Source: Gammaproteobacteria bacterium GWE2_37_16
Lineage (GTDB): Bacteria; Pseudomonadota; Gammaproteobacteria; UBA9339
Assembly: GCA_001801285.1 (NCBI GenBank)
Contig: MGXG01000002.1
Location: forward strand, 1-19,037
DNA length: 19,037 nt
Direction of reading: 5' to 3'
Shown here piece after piece: positions 7,775-13,588 of the stretch (positions are counted from its first letter, which is position 1; each line of letters opens with the position of its first letter). A program made the position numbers and the translations under genes. The notes beneath the pieces were generated by a model that was not told where the DNA came from, did not search any database, and was given only the letters and a program-made list of their open reading frames with translations.

Positions 7775-8800
7775 ATGGATGAAAATCGTAACAAAGCTTT
7801 AAGTGCTGCTTTATCACAAATCGAACGTCAATTTGGTAAAGGTTCTGTTATGCGCATGGGGGATTCTGCTATCATTCCAGTTGCTACTATTTCTACTGGA
7901 TCTCTTAGTTTAGATGCTGCTCTTGGAGTTGGTGGATTACCACGCGGCAGAGTTGTTGAAATCTACGGTCCTGAATCATCTGGTAAAACTACGCTGACTT
8001 TACAGGTTATTGCTGAATGCCAAAAAATTGGCGGTACAGCTGCCTTTATCGACGCCGAACATGCCTTAGACCCTGAATATGCCGAAAAACTTGGCGTTAA
8101 CGTCAAAGAACTGCTTATTTCTCAACCTGATACGGGTGAGCAAGCTTTAGAAATCGCTGATATGCTCGTCCGCTCCGGTGCGGTCGATGTTATCGTTATA
8201 GACTCAGTTGCCGCCTTGGTTCCTAAGGCTGAAATCGAGGGTGAAATGGGGGATCAGCATATGGGTTTACAAGCGCGTTTGATGTCGCAGGCATTACGTA
8301 AACTAACGGGTAATTTGAAGCGCTCCAATACTATGATGATTTTCATTAACCAAATTCGTATGAAAATTGGTGTTATGTTTGGTAGCCCAGAAACAACTAC
8401 AGGTGGTAACGCTTTGAAATTTTATGCCTCTGTACGCTTAGATATTCGTCGTACAGGTGCTATCAAAAAAGGTGAGGAAGTAATTGGCAATGAAACTCGC
8501 GTTAAAGTGGTTAAAAATAAAGTTGCTCCACCTTTCAAAGTAGCAGATTTTGAAATTCTTTATGGTGAGGGTATATCTAAAGAAGGTGAGTTGGTCGATC
8601 TTGGTGTTGCTAATAATTTTGTGGAAAAATCTGGTTCTTGGTATGCCTACAACGGTGAACGTATTGGGCAAGGTAAAGATAATGCCAAAATGTATCTTAG
8701 GGAGCACCCAGAAATGGCGAAAGCTTTGGAAAAACAAATACGCGATAAATTGCTCACTAAAGTAATTGCTGGCGCACCGGTTGTTACAGAAGAATCGTAG
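7775..8800 (+). CDS. recA: Recombinase RecA
   Basis: ATP-dependent strand-exchange protein of homologous recombination and the DNA damage response. It has 341 residues, typical of the family. Walker A GPESSGKTT lies at 65-73. VIVIDSVAAL (Walker B) is near 140, the L1 region containing GLQARLMSQALRK is at about 165-178, and loop L2 (FGSPETTTGGNALKF) is near 203-217. The C-terminal domain ends in a short tail, with fewer acidic residues than E. coli. AGAGG nine bases upstream supports the ATG at 7775. It is followed by recX, the usual regulator. There is no recognisable LexA operator upstream, so SOS control of the E. coli kind is not evident. Confidence 0.98.
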   Translation: MDENRNKALSAALSQIERQFGKGSVMRMGDSAIIPVATISTGSLSLDAALGVGGLPRGRVVEIYGPESSGKTTLTLQVIAECQKIGGTAAFIDAEHALDPEYAEKLGVNVKELLISQPDTGEQALEIADMLVRSGAVDVIVIDSVAALVPKAEIEGEMGDQHMGLQARLMSQALRKLTGNLKRSNTMMIFINQIRMKIGVMFGSPETTTGGNALKFYASVRLDIRRTGAIKKGEEVIGNETRVKVVKNKVAPPFKVADFEILYGEGISKEGELVDLGVANNFVEKSGSWYAYNGERIGQGKDNAKMYLREHPEMAKALEKQIRDKLLTKVIAGAPVVTEES

Positions 8801-8898
8801 TCGTAGACTGTAGCCGCAGACCGTAGCCGCAGACTTTAGTCTGCGCTATATTTTACACACGGATAAAATATACGTATGCTAAAGCTTGTGACTACGAA
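8797..8898. repeat. REP-like palindromes behind recA
   Basis: GTAGCCGCAGAC occurs twice in a row (from 8810 and from 8823). The second copy forms the perfect hairpin CGCAGAC (8828-8834), TTTA, GTCTGCG (8839-8845). A second, degenerate unit with AAAGCTTGTGACTACGAA lies at 8881-8898 and resembles the second unit behind rimP. The perfect hairpin could also weaken transcription beyond recA, though its T run is poor. Confidence 0.65.
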
Positions 8899-8948
8899 TT
8901 TGTGGGATCTGTGATTGCAAAAACACAAGTAGTGAAAATGCATAACCT

Positions 8949-9410
8949 ATGGAGCAAAATATTCGCGTTTCCGCTTTGAATTTGCTCGCAAGACGTGAGC
9001 ATTCGCGTGTGGAAATGCAACGCAAACTTTTGCAACGTGGCTATAATCTTGATGAAATCAATATTACTTTAGATGTTTTAGCCAAGGAAGGTTTGCAAAA
9101 CGAAGAGCGATTTGCTGAAAACTATACAAGGTCACGCTTTAAACGCGGTTTTGGTCCTTTGCATATTCATGCTGAATTACGGATACGTGGAATTAGTGAG
9201 GATTTAATTAAAAAAGTATTTATTGATGCGGAAATGGATTGGTTAACATTAGCGGTCAATATTCGTAAAAAAAAGTTTGGCGTGACGCAACCAAAAGATA
9301 TTCATGATCGTGCTAAACAAACCAATTTTTTAAAATATAAAGGATTTCGTGGTGAAGAAATAAGATACGCATTAGGGAAAGATTTTGATGAATATATGGA
9401 AGATGAGTAA
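8949..9410 (+). CDS. recX: Regulatory protein RecX
   Basis: Small cytoplasmic modulator that binds RecA filaments and limits recombinase activity. It has 153 residues, the usual size. It is made of the three-helix repeats typical of RecX: ALNLLARREHSRVEMQRKL near the N-terminus, then EERFAENYTRSRFKRGFGP (about residues 56-74), HAELRIRGIS, and a C-terminal repeat ending FRGEEIRYALG. It lies 148 bases behind recA, with the REP-like repeats between them. No strong ribosome site is visible; the ATG is chosen because it starts the conserved first repeat. Confidence 0.93.
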   Translation: MEQNIRVSALNLLARREHSRVEMQRKLLQRGYNLDEINITLDVLAKEGLQNEERFAENYTRSRFKRGFGPLHIHAELRIRGISEDLIKKVFIDAEMDWLTLAVNIRKKKFGVTQPKDIHDRAKQTNFLKYKGFRGEEIRYALGKDFDEYMEDE

Positions 9411-9426
9411 TTCTTTGTGTGTGATA

Positions 9427-9455
9427 TTGCGATATTGCCTAAAATTTAGTATTAT
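9427..9455 (+). promoter_or_regulatory. Promoter of the OmpA-like lipoprotein gene
   Basis: TTGCGA (9427-9432), a 17-base spacer and TATTAT (9450-9455) form a good sigma-70 promoter. It implies a leader of about 50 bases before the ATG at 9511 and excludes the longer frame that opens inside recX. Confidence 0.65.
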
Positions 9456-9510
9456 GCCAAGTTCTTCTTTTAGAAAAAAAGCACCTATTTATTTTCAGGA
9501 AAATTTTATT

Positions 9511-10194
9511 ATGCAAAAAAAAACATCTAAAAAAACAATTATTATGTGCAAAAAAGTTGTTGTTGTAGCTATTGCAACAGCGCTGCTTTCTTTATTAGCA
9601 GGTTGCACAACTATTAATCCTTACACTGGGGAACAAAAAGTTAGTGGCGCCGCGATTGGTACTGGTATAGGTGTAGCTGGTGGGGCTATTATTGGAGGGT
9701 TATTAGGTGGTAAAGAAGGTGCTTTAATTGGGGCTGCTGCTGGCGGCTTGACTGGCGGGATGATCGGGCACTCTATGGATAATGCTGATGTTGAATTAAG
9801 GCAACGTTTGGTTGGTACTGGTGTGCAGGTGACGAAAGTTGGTAACAGTGTGCAATTGAGAATGGCTTCAGATGTTACTTTTAAAACTGATAGTGCTGAC
9901 ATAAATGACTCTTTCTACGAAACATTATCCTCAGTGGCATTTGTTCTGAAAAAATACAACAGAACCAATATCATAATTTCAGGTTATACTGATAATACGG
10001 GAACACCATCTCATAACCAAGTACTGTCTGAACAACGCGCTAAAAGTGTGGGTAACTTTTTAACTTCTCAAGGAGTTGGTCAAAATCGTATTTTTGCCCA
10101 AGGCTTCGGGAAACGTAACCCTATAGTAAGTAATGCTACAGCAGAAGGGCGCGCAGCTAATCGTCGTGTGGTAATTATATTGCGTCCAATGTAA
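9511..10194 (+). CDS. Glycine-zipper OmpA-family outer membrane lipoprotein
   Basis: Predicted lipoprotein of 227 residues. A basic N-terminus and hydrophobic stretch (16-30) lead to the lipobox LLAGC, with Cys32 as the lipidated residue. A glycine-zipper segment follows (about 48-90; repeated GxxxG such as GIGVAGGAIIGGLLGG). Then comes an OmpA C-terminal peptidoglycan-binding domain with SGYTDNTG, SEQRAKSV and a final GRAANRRVVI. The architecture is that of YiaD-type proteins: anchored in the outer membrane by lipid and binding peptidoglycan through the conserved Asp and Arg. The start at 9511 is preferred because AGGA lies ten bases upstream and a promoter ends at 9455. It directly precedes icmT. 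Legionella's DotK/IcmN is also an OmpA-type lipoprotein, so a role with the secretion system is possible but unproven. Confidence 0.88.
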   Translation: MQKKTSKKTIIMCKKVVVVAIATALLSLLAGCTTINPYTGEQKVSGAAIGTGIGVAGGAIIGGLLGGKEGALIGAAAGGLTGGMIGHSMDNADVELRQRLVGTGVQVTKVGNSVQLRMASDVTFKTDSADINDSFYETLSSVAFVLKKYNRTNIIISGYTDNTGTPSHNQVLSEQRAKSVGNFLTSQGVGQNRIFAQGFGKRNPIVSNATAEGRAANRRVVIILRPM

Positions 10195-10235
10195 TCAGTT
10201 GCTGGTCTTTGGCTTGCGTTTTGAAATTGCAAATA

Positions 10236-10264
10236 TTGATTTTTCAATCAGCAAAGCGTATAAA
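10236..10264 (+). promoter_or_regulatory. Promoter of the icm block
   Basis: TTGATT (10236-10241), exactly 17 bases, then TATAAA (10259-10264). The predicted start of transcription is about 28 bases before the icmT ATG. AGGA at 10290-10293 serves as ribosome site. Confidence 0.65.
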
Positions 10265-10298
10265 AGCTATACGATAAAATATAGTAACAGGATTACGT

Positions 10299-10559
10299 AT
10301 GATAAGAAACCCAAGCCCAAGTGCTCATTGGCGAGATTCAGCAAGATCGGCACGATTTTTTATAGTTGATGCTCAAGCAGCGTTTCCATTACTTTTGTTT
10401 TTGATGCATATTACATTATGGACGTTTATTGTTGCCGTTGTAACTATGTTGTTTTTTACAGTGCTCAATCGGTTTGGTTTTAGCGTAATAGTTTTTGGTC
10501 GCCTCGTTCGCTCTTTTATGGCGGGGAAAAGAAAATCTGCTTACCCATGGTGGCTTTAA
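10299..10559 (+). CDS. icmT: Dot/Icm type IVB secretion protein IcmT
   Basis: Small inner-membrane component of the Dot/Icm system; in Legionella it is needed for effector translocation and for pore-mediated exit from host cells. The 86 residues equal the Legionella length. It begins MIRNPSPSAHWRDSARSARFF, then a long hydrophobic region (about 28-58) forming one or two membrane segments, and a basic tail ending YPWWL. It is the first gene of the conserved T-S-(R)-Q-P-O order, with a good promoter just upstream. The family assignment rests on sequence similarity that I recognise plus position. Confidence 0.95.
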   Translation: MIRNPSPSAHWRDSARSARFFIVDAQAAFPLLLFLMHITLWTFIVAVVTMLFFTVLNRFGFSVIVFGRLVRSFMAGKRKSAYPWWL

Positions 10560-10584
10560 GGAATTATAAATTATGAATTAATGA

Positions 10585-10606
10585 ATCGCTTCGCGATATT
10601 ATTTTT
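10585..10606 (+). terminator. Weak hairpin between icmT and icmS
   Basis: ATCGC (10585-10589), TTC, GCGAT (10593-10597), then ATATTATTTTT. Five pairs and an interrupted T run: at best a partial attenuator within the icm block. Confidence 0.3.
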
Positions 10607-10708
10607 GAAGTATAAAATAATAATCACCAAGGAATATATAAATTTAGGATTTAAAATTTACTAAGAAAAACACATACATTTAAAATTCAATATTTGAAAT
10701 TTTTCAAA

Positions 10709-11053
10709 ATGGCTTTTGATTTAAAAAAAACTCTTTGCAACATAACTAAAACATTGGGTGTTACTTTTACCCTCAATGATAAACAAGTAAGTTATGAAGA
10801 AGTATTTTCCGAAACTGGTCTGTTGCCTGCGATAGCCAAACGAGCGGATCAATTATGCTCCCTTTGTTTGAACTACGGGATAGGAGCTAGTTTTGTAGAA
10901 ACGGACAAGGCTTTACTTGGGACGAAAGTTCAATTTGATGAAGTAACTCCTACAGTGCTACGCTTACTCTGTATTATAGACATAGTATCGGAGTTAATTA
11001 AAGTTTCCCCATCCAAAAATCGGGTGCCACTAGATGAATTAATGTATGATTAA
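10709..11053 (+). CDS. icmS: Dot/Icm chaperone component IcmS
   Basis: Small acidic cytoplasmic protein that, with IcmW, binds many effectors and docks on the C-terminal part of DotL for translocation. The ATG at 10709 gives 114 residues, the Legionella length; an in-frame TTG at 10694 would add five residues and is less likely. The family core is unmistakable: FSETGLLPAIAKRADQLCSL near residues 32-51, then FDEVTPTVLRLLCIID, and the C-terminal PLDELMYD. Neither start has a strong ribosome site. It lies 149 bases after icmT, an unusually wide gap for this pair. Confidence 0.96.
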   Translation: MAFDLKKTLCNITKTLGVTFTLNDKQVSYEEVFSETGLLPAIAKRADQLCSLCLNYGIGASFVETDKALLGTKVQFDEVTPTVLRLLCIIDIVSELIKVSPSKNRVPLDELMYD

Positions 11054-11158
11054 TAAAGTTAGCTCTTAGCTTGCAATCTTAGCTTGTAATTAAAAACGAG
11101 TGGGGTTACAACTGGGAACTGATTGTTTTTCACTATAAATTATAAAGTGTTTATAAAA

Positions 11159-11617
11159 ATGTCTTATAAAAAAGAAGATCATTCCGTATCTATTCGAAGC
11201 AATATATTCACGAGTGATGAAAATTACCTTCATACAGTGAAGCAACTTACGAGCAAAGAACAGTCGACTATCAATGATCTTGATGTGGATAAAATTTTTG
11301 CTTATAAACAAATCTTATCTCTTTGCAGAAAAGCCCAAGGTGATCTTGAGAAATTTCAGGATACTTTACGCAAAGTAAAAGAAATAAACCAGGAGCAACT
11401 TAAACGTGGAGATGGAAGCTTTTCCGGCAAAGATGTTCTTGCTAAAATTGCAGAAATTGAAAAAATAGAACCCAAAATAGGTGAAACCCAAGGCGAACTA
11501 AATAAAATAGTTGCCGATATCAGAAAAATACCAGCTCTACAACAGGCGTCGGGATTGGCTATAGGTCTAGGCGGCAAAGCAAGCGAAGCGGAAGATGATG
11601 AAGGTGAAGCTTCGTAA
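11159..11617 (+). CDS. Gene in the icmR position: candidate FIR (IcmQ chaperone)
   Basis: Not recognisable by sequence. It lies exactly between icmS and icmQ, where Legionella pneumophila has icmR and other species have unrelated genes called FIR (functional homologues of IcmR), whose products bind IcmQ and control its activity. The ATG at 11159 gives 152 residues; a TTG at 11123 would add 12. The protein is highly charged and predicted almost entirely helical: a helix at about 53-85 rich in Lys/Glu, a second at about 95-130 (IAEIEKIEPKIGETQGELN), then a Gly/Ala stretch and an acidic tail (SEAEDDEGEAS). No membrane segment or signal peptide. An IcmQ-binding helical chaperone is the best inference; the gap to icmQ is 21 bases. 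Confidence 0.75.
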   Translation: MSYKKEDHSVSIRSNIFTSDENYLHTVKQLTSKEQSTINDLDVDKIFAYKQILSLCRKAQGDLEKFQDTLRKVKEINQEQLKRGDGSFSGKDVLAKIAEIEKIEPKIGETQGELNKIVADIRKIPALQQASGLAIGLGGKASEAEDDEGEAS

Positions 11618-11638
11618 AGCCAAATAAACGATATATCT

Positions 11639-12274
11639 ATGATTAATAATTTAAAAAATCCAATTCCAGAAGAAAAATCTAATAGTAATAATAAGCTACC
11701 CTCAAGTGCCTATTTAAGCGAAAGACTTTTTTTTATTTTAAGTGATTTGCTCAAAGCTGGAAATTGGGAAACTTCACTATTTTTAAAAAATGCTAAAAAA
11801 CGCATCTGTGAATTAAGAGATGAAGCACAAAATTTGGTGGAACAAAATGCTAATGTGGGTCCAATACTAACTGCTGCCCAACAACTTGCGAAAAAACTTC
11901 CTCCTGGAACTATCAAAGTTTATATATCTGTATACCAAAGCGATAGCTCCAATCTACAAAGTTGGTTGCATACGGTGAAAACTCTCGCTATTTATAATGT
12001 TACTCGCCCCACCTACAAAAGCGAACAACAAATTCGAGAAATGATTGGTTCGAAAGCTGATATACAAAGGCATGCTTACGCAGAAGTGTTGATCAGTGAA
12101 TCGGATATTATCCCCATAGACCCTCTTCCAGTAGATTCTTTGGGACACGAACTTCTCATATTAAAAGAAGGTTCAGTGCATTTACAAAACATCGTTGGAT
12201 TTGTGCATGCTAATAAAAAACGTTATAGTGTACACAATACTGGTTTGGTTTATGAAGGAGACGTGGAAAGTTAA
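11639..12274 (+). CDS. icmQ: Dot/Icm protein IcmQ
   Basis: Cytoplasmic Dot/Icm protein that can insert into membranes through its N-terminal helices and binds NAD through a C-terminal ADP-ribosyltransferase-like fold; its activity is restrained by IcmR or FIR proteins. It has 211 residues, about 20 longer than in L. pneumophila, mostly as an N-terminal Asn/Ser/Lys-rich extension (residues 1-25). The central hallmark VYQSDSSNLQSWLHTVK (about 97-113) is followed by NVTRPTYKSEQQIREMI. The C-terminal region has VDSLGHELLILKEGSVHL and ends with FVHANKKRY. It is separated from the FIR-position gene by only 21 bases, so the two are probably co-translated. No strong Shine-Dalgarno sequence is seen. 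Confidence 0.92.
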   Translation: MINNLKNPIPEEKSNSNNKLPSSAYLSERLFFILSDLLKAGNWETSLFLKNAKKRICELRDEAQNLVEQNANVGPILTAAQQLAKKLPPGTIKVYISVYQSDSSNLQSWLHTVKTLAIYNVTRPTYKSEQQIREMIGSKADIQRHAYAEVLISESDIIPIDPLPVDSLGHELLILKEGSVHLQNIVGFVHANKKRYSVHNTGLVYEGDVES

Positions 12275-12289
12275 TTTAACGAGAAGTGA

Positions 12290-12325
12290 AATTACGGTTG
12301 TCGCAGGACTCGACAATTTGTAATT
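12290..12325 (+). promoter_or_regulatory. Stem-loop between icmQ and icmP
   Basis: AATTAC (12290-12295) pairs with GTAATT (12320-12325), and TTGTCG (12298-12303) with CGACAA (12311-12316), separated by a small internal loop and a seven-base apical loop. There is no T run, so RNA processing or stability of the icm transcript is more likely than termination. Confidence 0.5.
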
Positions 12326-12365
12326 ATTAATTATTCCAGACATGTGAATGAAATTGCTTTATAAA

Positions 12366-12390
12366 TCAATATTCTATTTCTAAATATTGA
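12366..12390 (+). repeat. Perfect inverted repeat before icmP
   Basis: TCAATATT (12366-12373) and AATATTGA (12383-12390) with a nine-base spacer, 19 bases before the icmP start. It could be an operator or a leader hairpin that affects icmP translation. Confidence 0.4.
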
Positions 12391-12409
12391 AATTCTTGGA
12401 TGCTAAACT

Positions 12410-13582
12410 ATGGCAAAAGGCGGATCTGAACCACAAGGCGGCGGAGGTGGCGGTGGTGATACCTCTTTAGATTTTTTATGGATAGTCGTAAGCATAATCA
12501 TAGCTACTCTTCTCATATGGTATTACGGTCAAGTTTATATCACAAAAGCTGTATGTTGGCTGCGATTCTACGAAATTGTTGCTATCAAAGTAGCAATTGG
12601 TTCTTGGATACAACTCTCACAGAAAACCGCTTTAATGTTTCATTTACCTATCCCTGATCTTGCTATTTTAAATCGTTGGCAAGAGTTTGCCGTCAATAAC
12701 AAAGAGCCAGTTGAATTCAATACTTTAGTGGCTTTCAGCACTTATGTCGGACAATACCTACGCTACCCAGTTGCGCTAATTCTTTTGTTGCTTATTGTTT
12801 ACCTCTATGTTGCAAGCCCAACAGAGCGTTTTAAAAATATTTTCACCACTAAACAATTGAGATTGACGGAACAGGAAGATTGGCCACAGATCATGCCTGT
12901 CGCAAAATTGGACTTGGTAAATGTCAATCTGGATAAGGAACCATGGGCTATGGCTTTGAATCCTATGCGTTTTTGTGAAAAGTATGGCTTGATTAAAAAA
13001 GAAAAGGAAAAAAATGGGCAATATAATATTTCTCTAATTCACGGTGCTGCCTATCGTATTTTAGGTTTGCAGCTGGGACCACGTTGGCGAGGCTATGAAG
13101 CTCTTCCCATGTATTTGCAGGCATTGTTTGCGGTATTTATAACTCGGATAGATGGAGAGAAAAAGGTTGCTGACAAGTTGGAAGAACAATTGGCTGCCTC
13201 CGCTTCTTCAGGTCAATTAAATTTTACGGGTGTTAAAGAGCTGATAGAAAAACATAAAAATAATAAAACTGTTCAACGCACCATCGCCAAACATGCCTAT
13301 GTTACAACGGTCATGGCTTCGTTGTTGGTTGCAGCACGTGAGGCTGGAGTTCTTGCTTCAGCAGAATTTATTTGGCTCAAAACTTTAGACAGGCGTATGT
13401 GGTATATGCTGAATAACGTTGGGCGACCAACGGCATTCGCTGAAATATCTGGAGCTTTTGCTCATTGGCTTGCTGAAAAAAAACTCGGGCTACCCTTAAC
13501 TACCCCAATGGTTGACGAAGCTGTTAATGGGTTGGGTTTTGCTTTAAAAGAAATCCTTTATAAACCTAAAGATGAAGACTAA
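12410..13582 (+). CDS. icmP: Dot/Icm coupling complex protein IcmP (DotM)
   Basis: Inner-membrane member of the type IV coupling complex; with DotL it receives effectors, and its cytoplasmic domain binds acidic Glu-rich effector signals in Legionella. It has 390 residues, slightly longer than the ~376 known there. A short glycine-rich N-terminus (residues 9-16) precedes one membrane helix at about 20-42 (FLWIVVSIIIATLLIWYY). A second hydrophobic helix lies at about 120-138 (YPVALILLLLIVYLYV). The large helical cytoplasmic domain contains MALNPMRFCEKYGLI and ends in KPKDED. It lies six bases before icmO, so the two are translationally linked. Confidence 0.95.
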   Translation: MAKGGSEPQGGGGGGGDTSLDFLWIVVSIIIATLLIWYYGQVYITKAVCWLRFYEIVAIKVAIGSWIQLSQKTALMFHLPIPDLAILNRWQEFAVNNKEPVEFNTLVAFSTYVGQYLRYPVALILLLLIVYLYVASPTERFKNIFTTKQLRLTEQEDWPQIMPVAKLDLVNVNLDKEPWAMALNPMRFCEKYGLIKKEKEKNGQYNISLIHGAAYRILGLQLGPRWRGYEALPMYLQALFAVFITRIDGEKKVADKLEEQLAASASSGQLNFTGVKELIEKHKNNKTVQRTIAKHAYVTTVMASLLVAAREAGVLASAEFIWLKTLDRRMWYMLNNVGRPTAFAEISGAFAHWLAEKKLGLPLTTPMVDEAVNGLGFALKEILYKPKDED

Positions 13583-13588
13583 AAGGGA

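Noticed and set aside
9385..9510. Longer N-terminus for the OmpA-like lipoprotein, starting inside recX
   Set aside because: It would overlap recX, lie partly upstream of the predicted promoter start, and bury the signal peptide about 60 residues in; the ATG at 9511 has a ribosome site.
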